Notes: generated by a model not told the origin, from the letters alone. Shown: positions 48,821 through 57,822, numbered from the stretch's first letter. The stretch: 64,000 nucleotides of DNA from RH-chloro-G1 sp003670575 (GCA_947499615.1 CANMOP010000004.1:1-64000); one strand, 5' to 3'. Program-made: numbers and translations.

Positions 48821-50080
48821 TCACGTGATCGCGCCCGCCAGCTCATCGAGGCTCACTTCGCGCTGCTCGCCTTCGCCGCTCACCAGCTTGAGCTGCACGA
48901 CGCCGCGGGCGGCCTCGGCGTCACCGATGATGGCGATGTAGCGCGCGCCTGAGGCTTCGGCGGCGCGGAAGTGGGCGCGCATGCTGCGGCCGGGGAAGCC
49001 CGCACGCACGACGAGGCCCGCGGCCCGCGCGCGCCGTGCAGCGTGCATCGCGGCGACGCCGACTGCCTCGCCCAGCGGCGCGACGTACAGGTCGACGGTG
49101 GTCTCGGGCAGGGGCGTGGAGCTCGCACGTGCCTTGAGGTTGAGCATGATGCGCTCGATGCCGGTGGCGAAGCCGACGCCGGGGGTGTGCGGGCCGCCCA
49201 GCAGCTCGATCAGCCCGTCGTAGCGGCCGCCCGCGCCGACGGTGGACTGACCGCCCGCGCCGGCCGGCTCGAACTCCCAGACCGTGCGCGCGTAGTAGTC
49301 GAGGCCGCGCACGATGCGCGGGTCCACCTCGTACGCCACGCCCAGGCCGTCCAGCAGCCCGCGAACCTCGGCGAAGTGGGCCTGGTCGCCCGCGTCGAGG
49401 TAGTCGAGGATGCTCGGCGCGCCCAGCACTGCCGAGTGCGCCGCGTCCTCCTTGGAGTCGAGGATGCGCAGCACGTTCGTCTCGAAGCGCCGCTGCGAGT
49501 CGCGGGAGAGCGTGGCGACGTGCGGGGCGAAGTGCTCGTGCAGCGCTGCGACATAACGATGCCGCGTCTCAGCGGTGCCGATAGAGTTGATGCGCAGTTT
49601 GAGGTCGCCCAACCCCAGTTCCTCGTACAGCGTGCGCTGGAGTTCGATCACCTCGACGTCCGCGGCGGGCGAGGGGTCGCCGATGCACTCGACGCCGAAC
49701 TGCCAGAGCTGGCGGTAGCGGCCGGCCTGCGGGCGGTCGTAACGGAACATCGGGCCGAAGTAGAACAGCCGCACCGGCTGCGGGCGGGAGCCCATGCCGT
49801 GCTCTAGGTAGGCGCGGCAGACCGCCGCCGTACCCTCCGGCCGCAGCGCGAGGTGGTCGCCGCCGCGATCCTCGAAGATGTACATCTCCTTGGAGACGAT
49901 GTCGCTCTCGTCGCCCACGGTACGCAGGAAGACCGAGGAATCCTCGACGATTGGCGTGCCAATCAGGCGGTAGTCGAAGAGGCGGGCGACGCGCTCCGCC
50001 GTGTCCCGGACGAAGCGCCAGAGCTCCTCATCTTCTGGGAGCAGGTCGTGCATGCCTCGGGGTGCGCGTGGACCAGCCAT
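48821..50080 (-). CDS. hisS: Histidyl-tRNA synthetase
   Basis: 419-aa class II synthetase. Motif 1 region PRGMHDLLPEDEELW, motif 2 FRYDRPQAGRYRQLWQFGVECIG, the histidine-specific VRGLDYYARTVWEF and motif 3 PGVGFATGIERIML are all present. A C-terminal anticodon-binding alpha/beta domain follows. ATG 50080 follows TAGACT and six bases. The gene is divergent from rel. Confidence 0.97.
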   Translation of the reverse strand: MAGPRAPRGMHDLLPEDEELWRFVRDTAERVARLFDYRLIGTPIVEDSSVFLRTVGDESDIVSKEMYIFEDRGGDHLALRPEGTAAVCRAYLEHGMGSRPQPVRLFYFGPMFRYDRPQAGRYRQLWQFGVECIGDPSPAADVEVIELQRTLYEELGLGDLKLRINSIGTAETRHRYVAALHEHFAPHVATLSRDSQRRFETNVLRILDSKEDAAHSAVLGAPSILDYLDAGDQAHFAEVRGLLDGLGVAYEVDPRIVRGLDYYARTVWEFEPAGAGGQSTVGAGGRYDGLIELLGGPHTPGVGFATGIERIMLNLKARASSTPLPETTVDLYVAPLGEAVGVAAMHAARRARAAGLVVRAGFPGRSMRAHFRAAEASGARYIAIIGDAEAARGVVQLKLVSGEGEQREVSLDELAGAIT

Positions 50081-50086
50081 GCGCCG

Positions 50087-50092
50087 AGTCTA
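50087..50092 (-). promoter_or_regulatory. -10 element of hisS, leaderless layout
   Basis: The minus strand reads TAGACT, six bases, ATG 50080. Confidence 0.5.
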
Positions 50093-50181
50093 CGCCGCGC
50101 CGAGGCGAGCGACGACCCGATCCGCCGCGGCGCGGTAGGATGCTGACGTGCGCGTGATGTTTGTGGTAGGCTGGCGACACG

Positions 50182-52353
50182 ATGGTCGTCTCTGAGCACG
50201 CTCCATCCGACGTCGAAGCGCTCTTTGAGACGCTCTCCCTTTACCTGCCCGCAGATCGCATCCCCGGCGTCCGTGAGGCGTACGAGTTCGCGCTGCGCTG
50301 CCACGAGGGCCAGAAGCGGCTCTCCGGCGAGCCCTACATCATCCATCCTGTCGCCGTCGCCCAACTGGTCGCTGAGTTGCGCATGGACGCACCGACGATC
50401 ACTGCTGCGCTGCTGCACGACGTCATCGAGGACTGCGGCATCAAATCGGAGGAGATCGCGCGCCGCTTCACGGCGGATGTGGCCCACCTCGTCGACGGCG
50501 CAACGAAGATCGAGCATCTGCCGACGCCCCAGCCGGGGGTGGTGACATCTGTCGACGCGGAGACGCTGCGCAAGATGTTCGTGGCGATGGCCGAGGATGT
50601 GCGGGTGGTGATCATCAAGATCGCCGACCGACTGCACAACATGCGCACGCTGGAACACCTCTCGCCGGTGCGCCAGCAGGCGATCGCACGCGAGACCATG
50701 GACATCTACGCGCCGCTCGCCGCCCGCCTCGGCATCTGGCAATTCAAGCCAGAGCTCGAGGATCTCGCGTTCTCCTACCTGGAGCCGGAGGAGTACCGCC
50801 GGGTCGCCGAGATGGTGGCCGCCCGCCGCACGGAGCGTGAACGCTTCGTGAAGCGCGTTGAGGCCGACCTCGGCGCCGCGCTGGAAGCCGCCGAGGTGAA
50901 GGCCGAGATCAGCGGTCGTGTGAAGCACCTCTACTCCATCGCCGGAAAGATGAAGCGCTACGCCGCCGACGGGAAGTCGTTCGATCAGATCCACGACCTG
51001 CTGGCCTTACGGGTGTTGGTCGACACCGTCGGCGATTGCTACAACGCGCTCGGCGTCGTGCACCAGACCTGGCACCCGCTCCCCGGCGGCTTCGATGACT
51101 ACATCGCTAACCCGAAGGAGTCGCTGTACCAGTCGTTGCACACCAACGTCATGGGCCCGAACGCGCGACCCTTCGAGGTGCAGATCCGCACGTACGAGAT
51201 GCACGAGCTGGCTGAGTACGGTGTCGCGGCACACTGGCAGTACAAGGCGGAGCCCCGCAAGCGCGACCACCAGTACGAGGAGCGCATGTCCTGGCTCCGC
51301 CACCTCATCGAGTGGCAACAGGAGGCATCCGGTACGGAGGACTTCCTGGAGTCGGTGAAGACCGACATCTTCCGCGACCAGGTCTTTGTGTACACGCCGC
51401 GCGCCGAAGTGCGCGTGCTGCCCGCCGGATCGACGCCGATCGACTTCGCGTATCGCGTGCATACCGACCTCGGCAATCGCTGCCAGGGCGCGCGGGTGAA
51501 CGGGCGATTGGTGCCGCTGACCACCAAGCTGCAGAACGGCGACATCGTCGAGATCGTGCGGGGCAAGGCCGACCGTGGCCCTTCCCGCGATTGGATGATC
51601 CCGACCCTCGGCTTCCTCGGATCGAGCCATTCGAGGCAGAAGGTGCGCCAGTGGTTCCGCAAGGCCGAGCGCGGCGAGAACATCGCGCGCGGCCGCGAGC
51701 TCTTCGACCGCGAGCGCAAGCGCCTCGGCATCACGGACATCCCATCCGCGTTCGCCTCGCAACTGGGGTACGAGGGGTTCGACGACATGCTGGCGGCGAT
51801 CGGCTATGGCGACGTCTCGCATCAGCAGCTGGTGCAGCGCCTCGCGGAACTCGCGCCACCGGCCCCGCCACCGTTACCGCGCACAGTGGAACGTCGACGC
51901 CTGAACGAGCCCGAGGGCGTGCGCGTCCTGGGCGAGGCGGGATTGCACGTGCTGATCGGGCGCTGCTGCACACCGCTGCCGGGGGACGGCATCATCGGTT
52001 ACATCACACGCTCGCGAGGCGTGACCGTACATCGTCGCGACTGTCACAACGTCGTCGGCCTGCGCTTCGAGGCGGAGCGGTTGGTGGAGTGCGACTGGGG
52101 TCACTCGGGTGAGCTCTACTCGGCCGCCGTGTTGGTCCACGCGTGGGATCGCGTTGGCCTCCTGCGCGACGTCGCCACGATCGTCGCCTCGGACGGCGTG
52201 AACATGGTGGGAGTGCGCACCCAAGAGCACGACGACCGCACCACCACCGTACACATCACACTGGAGACCAGCGGCCGTATGCAGGTCTCGCGGCTGATGT
52301 CCCACCTCGAAGGATTGCGCGGCATCATCGCCGTCTCGCTCGCCGAGATCTAG
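50182..52353 (+). CDS. rel: Bifunctional (p)ppGpp synthetase/hydrolase
   Basis: 723-aa long Rel/Spo. The HD hydrolase part has IIHPVAVAQLV and LLHDVIED with intact histidines. The synthetase part has GRVKHLYSIAGKMKR and the ESLYQSLHTNV loop. A TGS domain (VFVYTPRAEVRVLPAGSTPIDFAY), a helical region, a zinc-finger-like domain GRCCTPLPGDGIIGYITRSRGVTVHRRDC and a C-terminal ACT domain follow. Both activities appear preserved. A TAGGCT -10 (50167-50172) lies nine bases before ATG 50182, so the leader is minimal. Confidence 0.96.
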   Translation: MVVSEHAPSDVEALFETLSLYLPADRIPGVREAYEFALRCHEGQKRLSGEPYIIHPVAVAQLVAELRMDAPTITAALLHDVIEDCGIKSEEIARRFTADVAHLVDGATKIEHLPTPQPGVVTSVDAETLRKMFVAMAEDVRVVIIKIADRLHNMRTLEHLSPVRQQAIARETMDIYAPLAARLGIWQFKPELEDLAFSYLEPEEYRRVAEMVAARRTERERFVKRVEADLGAALEAAEVKAEISGRVKHLYSIAGKMKRYAADGKSFDQIHDLLALRVLVDTVGDCYNALGVVHQTWHPLPGGFDDYIANPKESLYQSLHTNVMGPNARPFEVQIRTYEMHELAEYGVAAHWQYKAEPRKRDHQYEERMSWLRHLIEWQQEASGTEDFLESVKTDIFRDQVFVYTPRAEVRVLPAGSTPIDFAYRVHTDLGNRCQGARVNGRLVPLTTKLQNGDIVEIVRGKADRGPSRDWMIPTLGFLGSSHSRQKVRQWFRKAERGENIARGRELFDRERKRLGITDIPSAFASQLGYEGFDDMLAAIGYGDVSHQQLVQRLAELAPPAPPPLPRTVERRRLNEPEGVRVLGEAGLHVLIGRCCTPLPGDGIIGYITRSRGVTVHRRDCHNVVGLRFEAERLVECDWGHSGELYSAAVLVHAWDRVGLLRDVATIVASDGVNMVGVRTQEHDDRTTTVHITLETSGRMQVSRLMSHLEGLRGIIAVSLAEI

Positions 52354-52373
52354 GCAGTCGGCCGCGACGACGA

Positions 52374-52706
52374 ATGACCGATGACTTCTATTGCGAGCAG
52401 GTCCTGAGCGGGGCGACTGCCGTCGAAGTCGTAATCGAGACCGCCGATGTCATCGCTTGCCACCACACGAGACCGTACTGGCCGGTGCACATCGTCGTCA
52501 TCCCGAAGAACCATGTGCCGTCGCTGCTCGACCTCGGTTCGGGCGGGGAGGCCATGCTCACCTCGGTGTTCGCGGTCGTGCGGCAAGTCGCGGCAGCGAT
52601 GGTTGCGGAGCACGGTGCCTGTCGCGTGGGCACCAATCTGGGCTCGTACCAGGACTCGAAGCACCTGCATGTCCACGTCGCGTGGGGCGAGCAGCTGCAC
52701 ACCTAG
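52374..52706 (+). CDS. HIT-family protein
   Basis: 110-aa histidine-triad protein with HLHVHVAWG at about residues 97-105, an N-terminal FYCEQVLSG and WPVHIVVIPKNHVPSLLDL. It is the third and most divergent HIT protein of the window. It starts 21 bases after rel and may be co-transcribed. The coupling to rel is of interest because HIT enzymes hydrolyse nucleotide conjugates, but no direct link is shown by the sequence. Confidence 0.87.
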   Translation: MTDDFYCEQVLSGATAVEVVIETADVIACHHTRPYWPVHIVVIPKNHVPSLLDLGSGGEAMLTSVFAVVRQVAAAMVAEHGACRVGTNLGSYQDSKHLHVHVAWGEQLHT

Positions 52707-52803
52707 CAGCTGCCCGCCGCCATCGGCCACGCGTGCCGAGGTCAGAGCGACCGACTATGCTGCGTGCCTGAGTCCGCTGCGTCCCTCGCGCTGGAGCCTG
52801 ACG

Positions 52804-54321
52804 ATGCCGCTTGCCCGCGTCCGCTCCGGCGCCCTGATGGGCATCGAAGGCATCCCGCTGGATGTCGAGGTGGACATTGGCTCGGGCTTGCCCGCGTTCA
52901 ACATCGTTGGCCTGCCGGACGCCGCGGTGCAGGAGGCGCGCGAACGCGTGCGCGCTGCGATCCGCAACGCCGGATTCGAGTTCCCGCTGCGCCGCATCAC
53001 CGTGAACCTCGCGCCCGCTGACGTGCGCAAAGAGGGACCGATCTACGACCTGCCAATCGCGGTCGCAGTACTCGCCGCGTCGGGTCAGATCTCCGCATCC
53101 TTTCACGATGTCGCGCTCCTCGGCGAGCTCTCGTTGGACGGGACACTGCGCCACGCGGACGGCGTGCTGCCGCTGGTCGCGATGTGCGCGCAGGCGGGGA
53201 TTCGTCGCGTCGTCGTGCCAGCCGTCGATGTCGCCGAAGGTCGGCTGATCGATGGAGTGGAAGTGCTGGCGTTGAGCACCCTCGCGCAACTGCGTGAGCC
53301 ACCCGAGAGTTGGGCGACACCCGAGCCCGCGCCGCCCGTGGAACGCCTGGAGATCGAGGCGAACGACCTCTCGGTGGTACAGGGGCAGGAGCACGTGAAG
53401 CGCGCGCTGGAAGTCGCGTGCGCCGGCGGGCACAACGTGATGATGCAGGGCCCGCCCGGATCCGGAAAGACATTGCTTGCCCGCACCATGTCCGGACTGC
53501 TGCCGCCGCTGACAACCAACGAAGCGCTCGAGGTGACGAAGATCCACTCGGTCGCGGGCATGCTCGGGCGGGGCCGGGCGATGGTGCTGGAGCGACCGTT
53601 CCGCTCGCCGCACCACACCATTTCGCACGCGGGACTGGTGGGCGGCGGCAGCCGTATCCGGCCAGGCGAGGTCTCCATCGCGCACCGCGGCGTGTTGTTC
53701 CTCGATGAGTTCCCGGAGTTCGGCGGGACCGCGCTGGAGGCGCTGCGCGAGCCGTTGGAGTCCGGCGCGGTCACGATCTCGCGTGCTCGCGGCTCCGCCA
53801 CGTTCCCCGCGCGCTTCCTCCTCGTCGCCGCGATGAATCCCTGCCCGTGCGGCTACCACGCCGACGCCCGCCGCCCGTGCTCCTGCGCGGAGGCTACGGT
53901 CACGCGTTACCAGCGACGTATCTCCGGGCCATTGCTGGACCGCTTCGACATCTTCATCGAGGTGCCGCGCGTGGAGTATCGCGAGCTCGCGAGCACCGAG
54001 CCGACGGGTGAACACTCGTCCGCCGTCCGTGAGCGCGTCGCCGCCGCACGCGAGGTGCAACTGCGACGGCTGGCCGGGACGCCCTACCTCACCAACGCCG
54101 AGATGGGGCCGCTCGCCGTCCGCGAGCACTGCCAACGAAAACTCGCTCCCGCGGCACAGCCGCTGCTCGCCGCCGCGATGGAGCAGTTGGCGCTCTCAGC
54201 CCGCGCGTTCCACCGCGTGCTCAAGGTCGCGCGCACGGTCGCCGATCTGGCGGGCGCCGACATCATCGAGACTGCACACCTCGCGGAGGCGATCCAATAT
54301 CGCCGCCGTGGGCGCGATTAG
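52804..54321 (+). CDS. comM: ComM/YifB-family AAA+ ATPase (Mg-chelatase-like)
   Basis: 505-aa branch-migration helicase that aids integration of transformed DNA. An N-terminal Lon-protease-like fold (VDVEVDIGSGLPAFNIVGLPDAAVQEARERV) is followed by the AAA+ core with Walker A MQGPPGSGKTLLAR, Walker B VLFLDEFPEF, NPCPCGY and a C-terminal zinc-associated lid. The FRSPHHTISHAGLVGGG block is diagnostic. With comEA and comEC in this window it suggests natural competence. A TATGCT -10 lies near 52755. Confidence 0.95.
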   Translation: MPLARVRSGALMGIEGIPLDVEVDIGSGLPAFNIVGLPDAAVQEARERVRAAIRNAGFEFPLRRITVNLAPADVRKEGPIYDLPIAVAVLAASGQISASFHDVALLGELSLDGTLRHADGVLPLVAMCAQAGIRRVVVPAVDVAEGRLIDGVEVLALSTLAQLREPPESWATPEPAPPVERLEIEANDLSVVQGQEHVKRALEVACAGGHNVMMQGPPGSGKTLLARTMSGLLPPLTTNEALEVTKIHSVAGMLGRGRAMVLERPFRSPHHTISHAGLVGGGSRIRPGEVSIAHRGVLFLDEFPEFGGTALEALREPLESGAVTISRARGSATFPARFLLVAAMNPCPCGYHADARRPCSCAEATVTRYQRRISGPLLDRFDIFIEVPRVEYRELASTEPTGEHSSAVRERVAAAREVQLRRLAGTPYLTNAEMGPLAVREHCQRKLAPAAQPLLAAAMEQLALSARAFHRVLKVARTVADLAGADIIETAHLAEAIQYRRRGRD

Positions 54322-54330
54322 GCACCGAGG

Positions 54331-55452
54331 ATGGCGTTCCGTCCGTTCCGCATCGAGTTCACCCAGCGTTCGATCGACGACCTGCATCGACGCCTGGACG
54401 CGACCCGCTGGCCACAACTGCCATTCTCCACCGGCTGGGACGCGGGCACCGACGATGCCGCGATGACCGAGCTGGTGCGGTACTGGCGCCGAGAGTTCGA
54501 TTGGTTCGGCTGGCAGCGCCGCTTCAACGAGCACGCGCACGTGCGCGGCCCCATGGGCACCGATGAGGAGATGCACGCGGTGCTGATCGCGGGCGCGAGG
54601 GCCGACGGGCTCGCTCGCGTTCCGTTGCTGCTCATGCACGGTTGGCCCGGCTCGTTCATCGAACTACTGCCAGCGGCAGAACGCCTCGCCGCGAAGGGCT
54701 TCGATGTCGTCGTACCGTCGCTGCCGGGCTTCGGGTTCTCCGATGCGCCCCGCGCGCCGGGTGCCCACCCCGGCTACGTGGCGGAGCGCATGCACCTGCT
54801 CATGCGTGACCTCGGGTACGCGAGGTACGGCGTGCAGGGCGGGGACTGGGGCGCACACATCGGCGCGCGGCTGGCGCGTGCGCATCCGGAGGCGGTGGCC
54901 GGGCTGCACCTCAACTTCCCCGCGGGTCTCGTTGCGCGTGAGACGGACACCGAGCCGTCTGCGGTGGAAGCCGATTGGGAACGCCGCATGGCCGCGTTCC
55001 GCGATCGCGAGGGCGCGTACAGCCGACTGCAGCGCACGAAGCCCCAAACGCTCGCCTACGCGCTGCTCGACTCGCCGGTCGGACTGCTCGCCTGGGTGTT
55101 GGAGAAGTTCCACGGTTGGACGGATCACCGTGGCGACCTCTTCGATGCGGTCGACCGCGAGACACTGCTCGCGAACGTCACGCTCTACTGGCTGACTGGC
55201 ACCGCACTCTCCTCGGCGCGACTCTACTACGAGGCGGAGCATGAAACGCCGCCGTTCGTCACGGCGCGCTGCGAGGTGCCCACGGCCTTCGCACGCTACC
55301 CCGGCGAGCCGTGGGAGGTTCCGCGAGAGGTGATAGAGCGTTCGTACCACCTCGTGCGGTGGACCGAACTCGATCGAGGCGGACACTTCGCCGCGCTGGA
55401 GCAGCCGGAGCCGTTCGCCGAGGATGTAGCGGGATTCTTCGGGGCGCTCTGA
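54331..55452 (+). CDS. Epoxide hydrolase (microsomal-type, EHN domain)
   Basis: 373-aa alpha/beta hydrolase. The N-terminal EHN domain begins FRIEFTQRSIDDLHRRLDATRWP. The oxyanion-hole HGWPGS is followed by the nucleophile Asp in VQGGDWGAHIG and the catalytic histidine in RGGHFAALEQPE. These hydrolyse epoxides to diols, and the family also contains juvenile-hormone-type enzymes. It starts nine bases after comM. The substrate is unknown. Confidence 0.9.
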   Translation: MAFRPFRIEFTQRSIDDLHRRLDATRWPQLPFSTGWDAGTDDAAMTELVRYWRREFDWFGWQRRFNEHAHVRGPMGTDEEMHAVLIAGARADGLARVPLLLMHGWPGSFIELLPAAERLAAKGFDVVVPSLPGFGFSDAPRAPGAHPGYVAERMHLLMRDLGYARYGVQGGDWGAHIGARLARAHPEAVAGLHLNFPAGLVARETDTEPSAVEADWERRMAAFRDREGAYSRLQRTKPQTLAYALLDSPVGLLAWVLEKFHGWTDHRGDLFDAVDRETLLANVTLYWLTGTALSSARLYYEAEHETPPFVTARCEVPTAFARYPGEPWEVPREVIERSYHLVRWTELDRGGHFAALEQPEPFAEDVAGFFGAL

Positions 55453-55454
55453 CT

Positions 55455-55526
55455 CTCGCCAGCACTAGCGCCACAAAGTAGACCCCGAAGATGACCTGTA
55501 GCGTCCACAGCAGACGGGGGATGAGC
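55455..55526 (-). pseudogene. Possible DoxX-type membrane gene relic
   Basis: Minus-strand translation LIPRLLWTLQVIFGVYFVAL resembles the first helix of DoxX-like proteins (LWxLQVxxGxYFxAxG). A stop lies immediately upstream and the frame runs into the antisense of the epoxide hydrolase with no further homology. It is best seen as a decayed fragment, or as chance. The rest of 55453-55630 shows no gene. Confidence 0.2.
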
Positions 55527-55632
55527 TATCCCCTTCGTCTGGTCAGCAACGACGCCGCGATGAGACAACGGCGTGTTCCGGCACAGGATGCTACTCAGGA
55601 TCGCGCCGCGATCCGGCAGCGCCCGGGAGAAG

Positions 55633-55662
55633 TTGGACGGGCGCGGACGTGCCGGGTACGAT
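55633..55662 (+). promoter_or_regulatory. Promoter of tRNA-Arg
   Basis: TTGGAC (55633-55638), 18 bases, TACGAT (55657-55662), with the tRNA starting 13 bases after the -10. Confidence 0.55.
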
Positions 55663-55674
55663 CGAGCGCAGCAT

Positions 55675-55749
55675 GCCCTCGTAGCTCAGTGGATAGAGCA
55701 CCGGCCTCCGGAGCCGGTGGCGCAGGTTCGAGTCCTGCCGGGGGCACCA
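55675..55749 (+). tRNA. tRNA-Arg (anticodon CCG)
   Basis: 75-nt cloverleaf including CCA. Acceptor GCCCTCG pairs with CGGGGGC, the D-stem is GCTC/GAGC, the anticodon stem is CCGGC/GCCGG with loop CTCCGGA (CCG at 34-36), and the T-arm is GCAGG-TTCGAGT-CCTGC. It reads CGG arginine codons, common in this GC-rich genome. Confidence 0.97.
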
Positions 55750-55800
55750 TTCGCTCGCTGGACGCCGTTTCCGGCCGCGGCGGCGCAGGAGGCGACTGCC

Positions 55801-56304
55801 GTGTCCGAGTACGCCCCGATCTCGACGTACCGCGAGGTGATTTCGCCGCCGAAGTGGTTCGTCGTCGCCATCGCGCTGCTGGCACTGGCTCCGCTCTGGG
55901 GCGTCCAAGCTGCGCTGCGTGACGATTCGCTTTCCACTGCGCGACGCGTGACCCTGACAGCAGCCGCGCCGGTTGTCGCCGGAATGCTGCTCTGGTTGGC
56001 GCTCGTCGGCTCGCACCTCACTGTCGAGGTCGTGGCGGAGCGGGTCCGCTTCCGCTTCGGGCCATTTGGCCGCACCCTGCGTAGTAACGACATCACTGCA
56101 GTGACGGCCGAGCCCTACAACGCGTGGGCGTTCGGCGGTTGGGGCTGGCGATTGGGCTGGGGCGGCGCGCAGGCGTTCACCGTGCCGTTCCTCAGGAGCG
56201 GCGTGATGCTGGGTACCGCTCGTGGTCGGTTCTATCTCTCCAGCCGGACGCCAGAGCGACTGGCGGAGGCTGTCCGGTACGTTGCCCATCTGGGCACGCA
56301 GTAG
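55801..56304 (+). CDS. Membrane protein with PH-like domain
   Basis: 167-aa protein with two N-terminal transmembrane helices (about 18-36 and 52-68) and a C-terminal beta-rich domain resembling bacterial PH domains: HLTVEVVAERVRFRFGPFGRTLRSNDIT, then a GGWGWRLGWGGAQAF stretch and YLSSRTPERLAEAV. The function is unknown. GGAGG lies eight bases before GTG 55801. It is probably the first gene of a unit with the two cyclophilins. Confidence 0.75.
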   Translation: MSEYAPISTYREVISPPKWFVVAIALLALAPLWGVQAALRDDSLSTARRVTLTAAAPVVAGMLLWLALVGSHLTVEVVAERVRFRFGPFGRTLRSNDITAVTAEPYNAWAFGGWGWRLGWGGAQAFTVPFLRSGVMLGTARGRFYLSSRTPERLAEAVRYVAHLGTQ

Positions 56305-56315
56305 GAAGGGCTGGC

Positions 56316-57125
56316 ATGAGCGAGGAGCGTAGGCGACAACAGCGCCAGGAGCGCATCCGACGGCGACGCCGTCCGGGCCCGGTAGTCTACGAGTCGGCCG
56401 ACAAGACCCCGGAGATGCCCGGCATCTTTGGGTGGATGCAGCGCAACGGTCGCGTATTCATCCTGGCCGGCATTTTCGTCATGCTCGCAAGCCTCGGCGG
56501 CTCGTTCCTGGCAGGTGCATTCACCGGCAGCACGGGCGGCAACACCGCGACCGCGACACCGATCCCAACCGTGCAGGGCGGGCAGCCGGTCGGCACGCCG
56601 GGCCCCGACGGCGTGGTGCGCCGCTACTCGGGCGCGCCCGCTGTAGGGATCGACGCCAAGAAGCAGTATGAAGCTGTCCTGCACACCGAGAAGGGCGACA
56701 TACACATCACGCTGCTCCCGGACGCCGCTCCGCAGGCGGTGAACAACTTCGTGTTCCTGGCGCGTAATCGCTTCTTCGAGGGGCTGACGTTCCACCGCGT
56801 CGTCGCGGGCTTCGTCGCGCAGGGCGGCGACCCGCTGGGGAACGGCACCGGCGACGCCGGCTACAAGCTGCCCATCGAGCGTAACGACATCCACTTCGAT
56901 GCCGGCGTGCTGGCGATGGCGAAGTCGGCGACGGGCGTGAGCAGCTCGCAGTTCTTCATCACGCTGGCGCCCCAGCCACAGCTGGAGCTGGATTTCGCCG
57001 CGTTCGGCCGTCTGACCTCCGGCATGGAGGTTGCGCAGGCGCTCACGCTGCGCGACCCGAATGAGAAGGGCCAACCGCCCGGCGACCGCATCCTGAAGGT
57101 CGACATCATCGAGAAGAGCAGCTGA
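56316..57125 (+). CDS. Membrane-anchored cyclophilin-type peptidyl-prolyl isomerase
   Basis: 269-aa protein. A very basic cytoplasmic N-terminus (RRRQQRQERIRRRRRPG) is followed by one helix (about 50-72), a Thr/Pro/Gly linker and a cyclophilin domain from residue 115. The domain has VNNFVFLARNRFFEGLTFHRVVAGFVAQGGDPLGNG and SSSQFFITLAP, so the FHR and QGGD active-site elements are present. It should assist folding of exported proteins outside the membrane. AGGAAGGG precedes ATG 56316. Confidence 0.92.
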   Translation: MSEERRRQQRQERIRRRRRPGPVVYESADKTPEMPGIFGWMQRNGRVFILAGIFVMLASLGGSFLAGAFTGSTGGNTATATPIPTVQGGQPVGTPGPDGVVRRYSGAPAVGIDAKKQYEAVLHTEKGDIHITLLPDAAPQAVNNFVFLARNRFFEGLTFHRVVAGFVAQGGDPLGNGTGDAGYKLPIERNDIHFDAGVLAMAKSATGVSSSQFFITLAPQPQLELDFAAFGRLTSGMEVAQALTLRDPNEKGQPPGDRILKVDIIEKSS

Positions 57126-57127
57126 GC

Positions 57128-57649
57128 ATGGCAAAGCAGTACGACTCGGCCCCGCCGATGAGCATCGACGCGGCGGGGCAGTACCGGGCGGTGCTTCACA
57201 CCGCTCGGGGCGACGTGACGCTCCGGCTGCTCCCAGAGATCGCGCCGCAATCGGTGAACTCGTTCCTGTTCCTCGTACGCGAGGGCTTCTATAACGGCTG
57301 CACATTCCACCGCGTCATTCCCGGCTTCGTCGCGCAGGGCGGCGACCCAACGGGCAGCGGTACGGGCGGGCCGGGCTATCGCATCGCCGATGAGCTCTCC
57401 GACCATCCCTTCGGCACGGGGACGGTGGGCATGGCGAACGCCGGCCCCAACACAAACGGCTCGCAGTTCTTCATTGGTCTGGCACCCGCCGGCCATCTGA
57501 ACGGGCGCTACACGGTGTTTGCGGAAGTGGAGGACGGCATGGGCGTCGTGCTCTCGCTCGCACCTCGTGACCCCGCGACCAGCGACACCACTGGCGACAT
57601 AATCGAATCAGTCGAGGTCATCGAAGTCATCGAGGACGTCGAAGCCTAA
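57128..57649 (+). CDS. Cyclophilin-type peptidyl-prolyl isomerase (soluble paralogue)
   Basis: 173-aa cyclophilin two bases after the anchored copy and clearly paralogous. It has VNSFLFLVREGFYNGCTFHRVIPGFVAQGGDPTGSGTGGPGY and NTNGSQFFIGLAPAGHLNGRYTVFAEV, with FHR, QGGD and the SQFFI core. There is no signal peptide, so it is cytoplasmic. It ends in an acidic Val/Ile/Glu-rich tail. A small hairpin at 57785-57807 in the following gap may end the transcript. Confidence 0.95.
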   Translation: MAKQYDSAPPMSIDAAGQYRAVLHTARGDVTLRLLPEIAPQSVNSFLFLVREGFYNGCTFHRVIPGFVAQGGDPTGSGTGGPGYRIADELSDHPFGTGTVGMANAGPNTNGSQFFIGLAPAGHLNGRYTVFAEVEDGMGVVLSLAPRDPATSDTTGDIIESVEVIEVIEDVEA

Positions 57650-57822
57650 GCGACGGCCACACATATCACAGGCGTCGATCTGCGGATCGCACCCACTTCA
57701 CCCGACCATTAGGACATCCCGCGCACGGCGGCTGGACGCACACGCGCGCCCGGCCTCGTCTGTCCGTCCGTCGTGGGGAGAGGGGGCCGCTCAGTCGGCT
57801 CGCGGCCAACGTGGGCGAACGG

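Noticed and set aside
55591..56289. Minus-strand ORF with a QDSNLRHR-type peptide
   Set aside because: It is the antisense of tRNA-Arg and the PH-like gene; no homology beyond the tRNA artefact.
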